NCBI GenBank assembly: GCA_020846575.1
Contig: JADLDQ010000301.1
Location: 1-6,632, forward strand
Reading direction: 5' to 3'
Length of the DNA stretch: 6,632 nt
From: Burkholderiales bacterium
Lineage (GTDB): Bacteria; Pseudomonadota; Gammaproteobacteria; Burkholderiales; SG8-39
The position numbers and the translations under genes were made by a program. Shown here one piece after another: positions 1-6,262 of the stretch; within the stretch, counting starts at the first letter, position 1, and each line of letters begins with the position of its first letter. The notes under the pieces were generated by a model. It made no database searches. It was not told where the DNA came from and saw nothing but the letters and a program-made list of their open reading frames with translations.

Positions 1-125
1 AAGTCCGGCCGGCGCCATCCGCTCCTCGATCCGCCGCACGGCGATCGAACCGATTCGCCGCAGCGCCGTCTGCGCCTGCCCGGACTCGATGCCGGTCGCC
101 TGGACGATGCTGCCGCGCTCCGCCG
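1..125 (-). CDS. possible partial gene or remnant with a helix-turn-helix-like segment, running off the left edge
   Basis: Read on the minus strand in the frame whose last complete codon is 3-1, the sequence is open to the left edge. It gives a plausible protein segment of about 40 residues containing SIVQATGIESGQAQTALRR (about 113-55), which resembles a winged-helix DNA-binding element (helix, ATG(I/L) turn, then an A-L-R-R recognition helix). Third codon positions here are almost all G or C and second positions are much less so, as expected for real coding in this genome. No convincing start codon or ribosome binding site lies in frame upstream. The frame simply stays open into the shadow of the cupin gene, so this may be a decayed or frameshifted 5' end. 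No family is assigned. The rest of 126-249 shows nothing recognisable apart from the ribosome binding site of the next gene. Confidence 0.28.
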
Positions 126-249
126 TATCGCCGCCGCTCCTCGGGCACGACAGCGCCGCAACCGTGCCGAGCCCCCTGGATCGCCACCGCCCGGCGCTGC
201 GGATTGCGATTCGGATTGGGCCCCTGGTGAACCGTCGAGGACGCCGATC

Positions 250-579
250 ATGAACCACACGTTCCTTCTCAGCGGAGCAACGGTCGACTGGCGGCCGATC
301 GCGCAAGGGCCGGGCACCTCGAGCTCGGCGGTGGCGGCCGAGCGCGGTGCGCAAGCCCACCGGCTGGCAAAGTGGCGCGCCGAACCCGGCCGCTACGAGC
401 GTCCGAACGGCATGCCGTGGTCGGAGGTATTCGTGGTCTACGCCGGCAGCGGCCGCCTGCGCTACGCGGATGGCGTGGTGGCGCTGCTCCCCGGCGTGGT
501 GATCGATCTCAAGAAGGGCGTGCCGTATGTCCTCGAGATCGACCATGCGCTGGAAAAATTCGCCGTGATCACGCTGTAA
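250..579 (+). CDS. small cupin-domain protein (DUF861/EutQ-like)
   Basis: This 109-residue protein is a single short cupin barrel. The core runs from about residue 57 to 107: WSEVFVVYAGSGRL (57-70), a strand-turn YADG (72-75), then LLPGVVIDLKKGVPYVL (79-95) and a closing EKFAVITL strand. Length and order fit the small cupin_3 (DUF861) group. The usual cupin metal ligands are absent: no His pair precedes the Glu of motif 1 and no His follows the Pro-x-Gly position of motif 2, so a metal-dependent enzyme is unlikely. A sensory, binding or structural role is possible but not shown. The ATG is preceded by GAGGA (237-241) with an 8-base spacer. The frame is also open upstream to the window edge, but that stretch is Arg/Pro-rich and not protein-like, so the ATG at 250 is preferred. 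The gene is convergent with the FAD oxidoreductase. Substrate unknown. Confidence 0.75.
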   Translation: MNHTFLLSGATVDWRPIAQGPGTSSSAVAAERGAQAHRLAKWRAEPGRYERPNGMPWSEVFVVYAGSGRLRYADGVVALLPGVVIDLKKGVPYVLEIDHALEKFAVITL

Positions 580-618
580 GTCGAGCGATCCGCCCCTCTT
601 GCGCGACCTGGGCGTTCC

Positions 619-653
619 CGCGCCGGCGCGCACTCAGGGTGCGTGCCGGCGCG
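619..653 (+). terminator. strong GC-rich hairpin between convergent genes, possible terminator
   Basis: Arms 619-633 and 639-653 pair over 15 positions around a 5-base loop (TCAGG). On plus-strand RNA every position pairs, with one G-U wobble (628/644). On minus-strand RNA that pair becomes a C-A mismatch, so the structure suits the plus-strand cupin transcript best. It begins 39 bases after the cupin stop. The stop codon of the opposing oxidoreductase (634-636) lies in the loop. No U-run follows on either strand, so it is not a classic intrinsic terminator. It could still stall polymerase or protect 3' ends. Confidence 0.45.
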
Positions 654-2097
654 AATCGGTAATGGTTGCCGGCGCAAGGCGCGCGAGCGCCTTGTCCAGC
701 CGCGCCGGGCGCCTGCCCTCGCGTTCGGCCAATTCCTTGCGCGCTACGGCGGCGCGAACCATGCGCCCGCCGAGATAGCGCAGCGGCTCGGGGGGATAGC
801 GGCCCCGGCGCGCGCGCTGGAAACACTCCGCGAGCGAGGTCCACTCGTCGCTGCGCTCGAGCACCAGCGAGGCGAGGATGCGGCCGCCCAACGCGCTCGC
901 CGCCACGCCGTGTCCCGAATAGCCCATCGCGTAATGCACGCGCGCATCGGCGCGCAGGCGGCCGAACCAGGGCAGGCCCGTCGTCGAACGCTCCACCGGC
1001 CCGGCCCAGGCGCGCGCGAGCGGAACCTCGCGCAGTTCCGGAAAGAGAAAGCGGAAATCCTCCATCACCTCGGCTGCCTGCCTGGGCGAGCAGTCGAAGG
1101 CCGGGCCGATGCGCGCCGCGAAGGCGAGCGTGCCCCCGCCGCGGCCGAGATAGACGCGCCCGTCCGGCGTGAGCCCGCCGTAGTTGAGCATCTGGCGAGA
1201 ATTGACGCCGCCGGGGCGCTGGCGCATCCCCAGCCGGTCCAGCAGTTCGGGGATCGGGTCGGTGATCACGATGTCGCTGGAAACCACCACCACGGAGGAT
1301 CTGAACTCCGGCAGGTGCGCCATCCAGGCGTTCGCCGCGAGCACCACCTTGTCGGCGACGATGCGGCCGCTCCCGGCATGCACGACAAGCCGGCCAGGCT
1401 CGCCGCGGATGCGCGACACCGGTGAGTGTTCGAAAACCTGCACGTCCCGCTCCAGCGCCGCGCGGCGCAGGCCGCGCGCGAGCAGGGCCGGCTGGACGCG
1501 CGTCGCACGCTCCTCCACCACGCCGGCGTAATAGGGCCCCCTGCCGAACATCGCGCGCAGTTCATCCGCAGCGAGCGCACGGTACGGCGGTGCGAGCCCC
1601 AGCGTCTGCGCCGCACGGAACATGCCGTTCCACGCTCCGACCTGCGCGGTTGCGGTTGCGCTCCATACCGAGGGCACGCGGCGAAACTCGCATTCAATAC
1701 CGTTCGCGCCGAGAAAGGCTTCGATATCCTCGATCAGCGCGATGCTCGCCAGCAGCACGCGCTTCGCATCCTCGGGGCCGAGCAGTTGCAGCAGCGCCGG
1801 CAGCTTGGACCACCAGTGGCTCATCCCGCCGCTGTTGCGTCCGCTCGCGCCCGTGCCGCAGTCGTCGGCCTCGACGAGCGCGATGCGCAGCGCCGGATCG
1901 AGATCACGCAGCCGGTGCGCGGTCCACAGTCCGGTGAAGCCGCCGCCCACGACGCACACGTCGAATCGCTGCTCGCCCTCGAGCGCGCGCCATGGGGCAG
2001 ACGAATCGAGCGCGAGCGCCTGATCGATCCAGAGGGCGCGCTGGCACGCACCCGGGCGCGCAGCGCGCCAGCGCCGGAAGCTCAACTCAATGGACAT
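634..2097 (-). CDS. FAD-dependent oxidoreductase, DAO family (PuuB / glycine oxidase-like)
   Basis: This 487-residue cytoplasmic flavoprotein is expected to oxidise an amine or amino-acid C-N bond, passing electrons to oxygen or another acceptor. The dinucleotide-binding fold begins at VCVVGGGFTGLWTAHRL (47-63), followed by the acidic ribose-binding residue E76 and GTGASGRNSGG (81-91), typical of DAO (PF01266) enzymes close to gamma-glutamylputrescine oxidase. The C-terminal FAD-contact region is present as W364-x-G-P, TTGLPWFG (372-379) and MGYSGHGVAAS (391-401). The PPEPLRYLGG tail (435-444) is common in this subgroup. The roughly 45-residue lead before the Rossmann fold is normal here. No clear Shine-Dalgarno sequence precedes the ATG and no better in-frame start is visible. 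It lies 114 bases downstream of the receptor gene on the same strand and may be co-transcribed. No putrescine-pathway partners are in the window, so the substrate is unknown. Confidence 0.88.
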   Translation of the reverse strand: MSIELSFRRWRAARPGACQRALWIDQALALDSSAPWRALEGEQRFDVCVVGGGFTGLWTAHRLRDLDPALRIALVEADDCGTGASGRNSGGMSHWWSKLPALLQLLGPEDAKRVLLASIALIEDIEAFLGANGIECEFRRVPSVWSATATAQVGAWNGMFRAAQTLGLAPPYRALAADELRAMFGRGPYYAGVVEERATRVQPALLARGLRRAALERDVQVFEHSPVSRIRGEPGRLVVHAGSGRIVADKVVLAANAWMAHLPEFRSSVVVVSSDIVITDPIPELLDRLGMRQRPGGVNSRQMLNYGGLTPDGRVYLGRGGGTLAFAARIGPAFDCSPRQAAEVMEDFRFLFPELREVPLARAWAGPVERSTTGLPWFGRLRADARVHYAMGYSGHGVAASALGGRILASLVLERSDEWTSLAECFQRARRGRYPPEPLRYLGGRMVRAAVARKELAEREGRRPARLDKALARLAPATITDSRRHAP

Positions 2098-2160
2098 CTC
2101 GCGCCAGCCGCGAGCGCGCGTGGCGCCGCATCCTGATTCGTTCCTGCCTTGCGCTTCTTG

Positions 2161-2181
2161 CCGGGCTTCAACAGGCCCCGG
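2161..2181 (-). terminator. weak hairpin after the receptor gene
   Basis: On minus-strand RNA, 2181-2175 (CCGGGGC) can pair with 2166-2161 (GCCCGG), with one bulged G, around the 8-base loop CUGUUGAA. It lies about 31 bases past the stop of the receptor gene and upstream of the oxidoreductase. No U-tract follows. It might attenuate read-through or set differing transcript levels, but in GC-rich DNA such stems also arise by chance. Confidence 0.22.
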
Positions 2182-2211
2182 GACGCGGCGAAACGGCGCG
2201 GGGCGACGCGC

Positions 2212-3189
2212 CTACTCCGGCTTGAAGCCGGTCGCCTTGATGATCCGCGTCCACTTGACCAGATCGTCGCGGATGGCGGCGGCGAGAACCTCGGGCGGCC
2301 CGCCGTCTATGATCTGCGCATTCTGATCGACCAGCACCTCCACCACCTTCTTGTCGGTGAGCGCCTTCTGCGCCACGGCGTTGAGCCGCCGTACGGTCTC
2401 AAGCGAGGTTCCCGCGGGAGCGATAAGGGCGTTCCACACGGCACCATCGATCCCTTTATACCCCAGCTCGGTGGCCGTGGGCACATCCGGCAGCTGGGCC
2501 AGCCGCTTGGGCGCGAGTATGGCGAGCGCACGCAGCTTCCCGGCGCTGTAGTTCGCCGGTTTCAGCGACGCCAGTTGGTCGAATATCACGTGCGCCTCAC
2601 CCCCGAGCAGCGCGATGAGTCCCGGTGCCGCACCCTTGTAGGGAACGTGGACGAGCTTCGTGCCCGTAACCGCATTGAAATTCTCGCCCATGAATTGCAG
2701 CATGGAACCCACGCCGAACGACACGAAATTGAGTTTGCCGGGGGCCGCCTTGTCGCGCTCGATCAGCTGGCGCAGCGTAGTCGCCTGCACCGAAGCACCC
2801 ACGGTGACCAGGAACGGCGCATGCGTCAGCATGACCACCGGCTCGAACGACTTCACCGGATCGTAGGGGACAGACTTGAACACGCTCGGCGCGATGCACA
2901 GCGGCGCCGGGGTGGTAAATCCGAGCGTGTACCCGTCGGGCGCCGACTTGGCCACCGCCTCCACGCCAATGCGCGCGCCGGCCCCGGGACGGAAGTCGAG
3001 GGCAAACGGCTGACCCATCATCTCGCCCATCTTCTGCGTGATCACGCGGGTCGCCAGATCGGCGGAACCACCTGCCGGATAGGGGACGATGACCTTGATC
3101 GGTTTGGACGGATAGGACTGCGCGCGGGAGTCCCCGCCCCAGGGTCCGATCACGGCAACCAAGGCGAGCAGCGTGAATACCTTACGCAT
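2212..3189 (-). CDS. Bug/TctC-family periplasmic solute-binding receptor
   Basis: This 325-residue tripartite tricarboxylate transporter receptor (Bug family) captures small carboxylates or aromatic acids in the periplasm. A Sec signal peptide is visible: MRK, a hydrophobic stretch to about residue 18, then a likely cut after SRA (21-23). The mature start YPSKPIKVIVPYPAGGSAD (26-44) is the classic first ligand-loop motif. APDGYTLGF (83-91), GVGSMLQFMGENF (159-171), TGTKLVHVPYKGAAPG (175-190) and LLGGEAHVIFDQL (194-206) complete the family pattern. Length is normal. The start at 3189 is chosen because GGGAGG (3202-3197) sits 7 bases upstream and the signal peptide begins there; the longer reading from 3240 adds a charged lead that would spoil the signal. 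No tctA/tctB membrane genes are present, as is usual for orphan Bug receptors in Bordetella-like bacteria. It lies upstream of the FAD oxidoreductase, perhaps supplying its substrate. Ligand unknown. Confidence 0.93.
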   Translation of the reverse strand: MRKVFTLLALVAVIGPWGGDSRAQSYPSKPIKVIVPYPAGGSADLATRVITQKMGEMMGQPFALDFRPGAGARIGVEAVAKSAPDGYTLGFTTPAPLCIAPSVFKSVPYDPVKSFEPVVMLTHAPFLVTVGASVQATTLRQLIERDKAAPGKLNFVSFGVGSMLQFMGENFNAVTGTKLVHVPYKGAAPGLIALLGGEAHVIFDQLASLKPANYSAGKLRALAILAPKRLAQLPDVPTATELGYKGIDGAVWNALIAPAGTSLETVRRLNAVAQKALTDKKVVEVLVDQNAQIIDGGPPEVLAAAIRDDLVKWTRIIKATGFKPE

Positions 3190-3382
3190 CGGATAACCTC
3201 CCTCGGGGTTCGTTGCAGGGTGTCGGGAATCTACACCCAAAGCAAACGCCCGTCACGATGCGTTTCGGAATCAATCCCGCACTCGTTTCGCCCCCCCTTT
3301 TTCGACCGCGGCGTTCCACGGCCGGCGGTTCAAGTGCGGTGATGGATTGCGCCCCTGTTCTCGCAATGAGAAACGCTCGCAT
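3182..3382 (-). CDS. possible 66-codon small ORF or gene remnant overlapping the receptor start
   Basis: An ATG at 3382-3380 has a strong ribosome binding site, GGAGG (3394-3390), with a 7-base spacer. It opens a 66-residue frame beginning MRAFLIARTGAQSITALEPP. The frame ends at a TAA (3184-3182) lying inside the first codons of the receptor gene, so the two overlap by 8 bases (ATGCGTAA), as in translationally coupled pairs. The first 20 or so residues faintly resemble the N-terminus of zinc-type alcohol dehydrogenase or quinone reductase proteins. The rest is basic, has no such match, and has poor codon bias. An A5G7 homopolymer (3302-3291) falls in the middle. It may be a leader ORF, a remnant of a lost gene, or chance. 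I do not recognise a family with confidence. Confidence 0.25.
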   Translation of the reverse strand: MRAFLIARTGAQSITALEPPAVERRGRKRGGETSAGLIPKRIVTGVCFGCRFPTPCNEPRGRLSDA

Positions 3383-3588
3383 TGAGTCGCCTCCGGCGCG
3401 CGAGCCGCGCCCAGTGCTGGAATGTGGACAGCGTGTTCTTCGTCGGATCGAGGCGCGCGCCTTGCATCCCTGGCATCTGGGATTCAAGAGGGACCATGGC
3501 TCCTATTGCCTCAAGCGGCTGGCAAGCTGCGCACGAGTCGCACGGGTGCGCGTTACGCCCGCAGGGCGCTCGTGCACGGATCACAGAC
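3383..3588. other. intergenic spacer between the second cupin and the receptor unit
   Basis: Together with the small ORF, 3190-3588 forms about 400 bases without a firm gene. Frames open here give Arg/Ser/Cys-rich translations with no domain and look non-coding. Visible elements are a perfect 12-base palindrome, AGGCGCGCGCCT (3451-3462), and a short stem downstream of the cupin stop. In that stem 3556-3560 pairs with 3564-3568 around a 3-base loop, plus one G-U pair on the minus strand, with no U-run. I see no convincing -35/-10 pair for the receptor gene on the minus strand, though one is expected somewhere here if the receptor is not read through from the cupin. Confidence 0.4.
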
Positions 3589-4008
3589 TCACCGGGGCGT
3601 GAACCAGACCGACGCCCAGGCCAGTTCCACGCGCTCGTGCCCGACATTGGTCAGGCGGTAACGCTCGCCTCGGGACAGGTACGCCATCTGCCCTGCCCTC
3701 ACGGGCAGCACGGCGTCTTTCCACCGCAGTTCCGCTTCTCCCGCCGTGATGAAATAGACTTCATCGAGATACCCCACGTGCCTGAAGGTCGAATCCTCGG
3801 GGGGACGCTCCTCGAACGAGAACGACACCGTCTGTCCGGGGTCGAGGTACGCATAGCCGGCACGCAGGCGAGACATATCGCCATGTGTAATCAGGTAAGC
3901 GACGTGCAAGGCAGAACCGGCCCTCCAGGCGTTCCTGTCCGAAACGTCCGGGAACTGAAGCACCCGCGGGGCGCTTTCGCTATCCTTCGGGGTTCCTGTG
4001 TTGCTCAT
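3589..4008 (-). CDS. cupin-domain protein with incomplete metal-ligand set
   Basis: This 139-residue single-domain cupin is soluble, with no signal peptide. Motif 1 maps to HVGYLDEVYFITAG (77-90). The E-x6-G part (E83, G90) is intact, but of the HxH pair only H77 remains and the second His is G79. Motif 2 maps to GQMAYLSRGERYRLTN (106-121). It keeps the G-x7-G and final Asn spacing, but Ser replaces Pro (112) and Tyr replaces the His ligand (117). Two ligands are therefore missing, so classical metal-dependent dioxygenase or isomerase chemistry is doubtful; small-molecule binding is more likely, by inference. The start at 4008 (MSNTGT) is preferred over 4026 because GAGGAGA lies just upstream of it, whereas the earlier ATG has no ribosome binding site. 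It is transcribed divergently from the hydrolase and heads the minus-strand group. Function unknown. Confidence 0.78.
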   Translation of the reverse strand: MSNTGTPKDSESAPRVLQFPDVSDRNAWRAGSALHVAYLITHGDMSRLRAGYAYLDPGQTVSFSFEERPPEDSTFRHVGYLDEVYFITAGEAELRWKDAVLPVRAGQMAYLSRGERYRLTNVGHERVELAWASVWFTPR

Positions 4009-4121
4009 TTCTTGCGCTCTCCTCATTCTGCCGGGGTATCGGATTGGATAGAATATAGTGCAGAAGCGACGTGGAGTGAGAACTCGTTTCGCCCGTTCGC
4101 CGGCCGACCCAGGTTACCGAC
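4009..4121. promoter_or_regulatory. divergent promoter region between cupin and hydrolase
   Basis: This 113-base spacer separates two genes that start away from each other and contains an AT-rich island (4041-4060) in otherwise GC-rich DNA. On the minus strand TATATT (4057-4052) is a good -10 candidate, 43 bases before the cupin ATG. On the plus strand TAGAAT (4049-4054) or TATAGT (4054-4059) could serve the hydrolase. No matching -35 box is convincing on either strand, so activator-dependent or overlapping promoters are possible. The hydrolase ribosome binding site is weak (AGG at 4111-4113). Confidence 0.5.
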
Positions 4122-5111
4122 ATGAATCCTGCAGAATCTACGCGCGACGTGACCGAGCGTATTTCCTACTGGCGCACGCTGGTCCTCGGCCGACCCGTGC
4201 CGATCAATCTCCTGCCGTCGCCGGACCGGCTGCCGGCGGTCCGCGCGCGCAACGCGCACGCCTACGACTTCCTGAACGAGTCGCTGCCCGAAGTCGGCGC
4301 GTTCCACGAGACGGTGGAGATGCGCCCCAAGGGCGCCGCGCGCGCAACGCCCAGCGCCGAGATCTACGTACCGAAAGGCGCGGGGCCGTTTCCCGTGGTC
4401 ATTCACCTGCACGGCGGCGCATGGTTCTCCGGCAGCGCGAGCAGCGATCGCAAGTTCGGCATGCGGCTCGCCGCAGCGGGCCTGCTGGTGGTGAATGTCG
4501 ACTATGCGCTCGCGCCCGAGCAGCCGTTCCCATGCGCCCTGGAGGACACGGTGTACGCAGCGCGCTGGGTGGTGCGAAACATCGCGCGCTTCAGGGGCGA
4601 TCCGCGGCGCCTCGCCATCGGCGGCGCGTCCGCGGGCGGCAACCTGGCGGCCGCAGCGGCGCTCGTGCTGCATGCCGCGCCGGAAGCGGTCGACGGCGGC
4701 GATCTCGCCGGGACCGAGGTGCGTTTCGCCGCCCTGATTCCGGAGTTCGCAGTGCTGGACGTCGCGCGCTGGCTCTACGAGCCCGGGTACTCGGCCGGGG
4801 CGACCGAAACGCCGATCATGGGATATCTCGGGCCGAACTTCACGCTGCACCTGAACAATCCGCTCGTCAGCCCGCTCTTCAGCCCCGATCTGGCGCGGCT
4901 GCCGCCCACCTACCTGACCTGCGGCGCGCTCGATGCGCTCCTCGGCCACACGCTGCTCATGGGCGGGGCGCTCGCGCGCAGCGGAGTGCCGGTCGTCGTA
5001 TCGGTCCTCGAAGGCACCGACCACGAGTTCCTCAAGATCCCGGAGAAAGTCCCCGGCGGCATGGCGGAGGTGCAACGGATGATCGACTGGCTGCACCGGC
5101 ACCTCGACTAG
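4122..5111 (+). CDS. alpha/beta-hydrolase, HSL / family IV esterase-like
   Basis: This 329-residue serine hydrolase is likely to cleave a carboxylic ester or lactone in the cytoplasm; no signal peptide is seen. The alpha/beta-hydrolase-3 layout is complete: oxyanion-hole HGGAWFSG (97-104), the family stretch VVNVDYALAPEQPFPCALED (123-142), the nucleophile elbow GGASAGGN (167-174) with S170, acid D271 in CGALDALLGH (267-276), and base H301 in GTDHEFLK (298-305). Length is usual. The N-terminal 60 residues form the cap typical of the group. An in-frame stop at 4077-4079 bounds the ORF and no better start exists, although the ribosome binding site is weak. It precedes the molybdenum-hydroxylase subunit genes by 137 bases on the same strand. 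It may therefore hydrolyse an ester of, or product from, the same aromatic pathway, but this link is inference. HSL-type enzymes are promiscuous and the natural substrate cannot be named. Confidence 0.9.
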   Translation: MNPAESTRDVTERISYWRTLVLGRPVPINLLPSPDRLPAVRARNAHAYDFLNESLPEVGAFHETVEMRPKGAARATPSAEIYVPKGAGPFPVVIHLHGGAWFSGSASSDRKFGMRLAAAGLLVVNVDYALAPEQPFPCALEDTVYAARWVVRNIARFRGDPRRLAIGGASAGGNLAAAAALVLHAAPEAVDGGDLAGTEVRFAALIPEFAVLDVARWLYEPGYSAGATETPIMGYLGPNFTLHLNNPLVSPLFSPDLARLPPTYLTCGALDALLGHTLLMGGALARSGVPVVVSVLEGTDHEFLKIPEKVPGGMAEVQRMIDWLHRHLD

Positions 5112-5248
5112 AGAGAAGCCGCGTGCGAGAAACGAAAACGGAGTGTCCGCGAGGTGAAGGCGGATGGCTTGCGATTCCCCTGATCTAGGATCGTCACTGA
5201 CTCTACCGGGACGCCCGTGATGCCAGGTCGTTGCCGCGGAAGGCGGGC

Positions 5249-6262
5249 ATGATCCTGTTCGACTTCGGGTACGAGCGGGCGAGCAGCGCGCAGGACGCGG
5301 TAGCCCGCCTTGCGCGCCTGGGCGGCGACGGGCGCCTGCTCGCCGGCGGCACCGATCTCGTGCCGAGCATGCGCTCCGAGCTGGCCATGCCGGCGACGCT
5401 CATCAGCTTGAAGGACCTCGCGCCCGAGGCGCCGCGCCTGGACGCCGACGGTTCGATCCGCATCGATGCCCTGACCCGCCTGGCCGACCTCGAGCGCGCG
5501 AACTTGATTCGCGAACGCCTGCCGATGCTCGCGCTGGCTGCCCGCGCCGTCGGCGGCAACCAGATACGCGAGATGGGCACGCTCGGCGGCAACCTCTGCC
5601 AGGAGACGCGCTGCCTCTACCTCAATCAGCGCCACGACTACCAGTTCGCGGCCCCCTGCTTCAAGCGCGGCGGCGAGTGCTGCTATCCCTTCCCGAGGAA
5701 CAAGCCCGAGGTCTGCTGGTCGGTCCACATGTCCGACATCGCGCCGGCGCTCGTGGCGCTCGACGCCTCGGTCGAAATCCTCGGCGTGAATGGAACCCGG
5801 CGCGCCGCCATCGAAGAGCTCTACAGCGGCAGCGGGCTACGGCCGCTGAACCTCGATTACGCGGAGCTCGTGCGCGCCGTGACCATCCCGCCCCTCCCGG
5901 CACGCTGGGGCTGGGGCTTCCACAAGTCGAGCGTGCGCGGCGGCCTGGAGTTCGGCATGGCGGTGTGCGCGGTCTCCATGCGCGTCGCGGCCGGCGGCGA
6001 GACCTGCGCCGAGGCGCGCATCGCGCTCGGCGCCGTGCGCGAGCGGCCGGTGCGGGCGCCGGAGGCCGAGGACCTGCTCGCCGGCGCGGCGCCCGACGAC
6101 GCGCGGCTCGCGCTGGCGGCCGCGGCGGCGGCGGCAGAGGCGAATCCGCTGCCGCACCACGGCTTCACCAAGCGCCATCTGACCGACAACCTGAAGGTGT
6201 ATCTGCGCCGCACGCTCGAGCAGGCGCTCGAGCGGGCACGCGGGAAGGAGCGCCCATGCTGA
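5249..6262 (+). CDS. hcrB: FAD subunit of a xanthine-dehydrogenase-family enzyme, 4-hydroxybenzoyl-CoA reductase beta-like
   Basis: This 337-residue flavin subunit of a molybdenum hydroxylase carries electrons between iron-sulfur clusters and FAD. FAD-binding motifs are LLAGGTDLVPSMR (30-42) and VGGNQIREMGTLGGNLCQ (101-118). Between these and SDIAPALVALDA (162-173) lies a Cys-rich insert of about 40 residues with C122, C137, C144, C145 and C156, including PCFKRGGECC (136-145). Ordinary CoxM/XdhB subunits lack this insert. In 4-hydroxybenzoyl-CoA reductase, four cysteines in the equivalent loop bind an additional [4Fe-4S] cluster used for low-potential electron input, so this enzyme probably performs or resembles that reductive dehydroxylation. 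The start is the ATG at 5249, with GGAAGG (5238-5243) five bases away; an upstream TTG at 5231 is less likely. The 3' end overlaps the [2Fe-2S] subunit by 7 bases. The symbol rests on the Cys insert, and related reductases on other aromatic acyl-CoAs cannot be excluded. Confidence 0.87.
   Translation: MILFDFGYERASSAQDAVARLARLGGDGRLLAGGTDLVPSMRSELAMPATLISLKDLAPEAPRLDADGSIRIDALTRLADLERANLIRERLPMLALAARAVGGNQIREMGTLGGNLCQETRCLYLNQRHDYQFAAPCFKRGGECCYPFPRNKPEVCWSVHMSDIAPALVALDASVEILGVNGTRRAAIEELYSGSGLRPLNLDYAELVRAVTIPPLPARWGWGFHKSSVRGGLEFGMAVCAVSMRVAAGGETCAEARIALGAVRERPVRAPEAEDLLAGAAPDDARLALAAAAAAAEANPLPHHGFTKRHLTDNLKVYLRRTLEQALERARGKERPC

Noticed and set aside
1..249. An upstream extension of the first cupin, since its frame is open to the window edge
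   Set aside because: The translation is Arg/Pro-rich with no cupin strand, while the ATG at 250 has a well-placed ribosome binding site and gives the family's normal length.
643..1425. Plus-strand ORFs opposite the FAD oxidoreductase
   Set aside because: They overlap a complete flavoprotein with conserved motifs and give low-complexity Arg/Ala/Pro translations.
2149..3342. A 397-codon plus-strand ORF antisense to the Bug receptor
   Set aside because: The receptor on the other strand has every family motif; the antisense translation is His/Arg-rich with no domain and is a high-GC shadow.
3451..3462. Perfect 12-base palindrome AGGCGCGCGCCT as an operator
   Set aside because: Alternating GC palindromes are frequent in GC-rich DNA; there is no second copy or placement at a promoter to support a binding site.
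4023..5102. A 359-codon minus-strand ORF opposite the alpha/beta-hydrolase
   Set aside because: It is the shadow of a complete hydrolase with an intact catalytic triad; the translation is Arg/Ala/Gly-rich and not protein-like.
5181..5196. TGATCTAGGATCGTCA as an inverted-repeat operator before the FAD subunit gene
   Set aside because: Only the outer bases and short GATC arms match; the centre is not symmetric.
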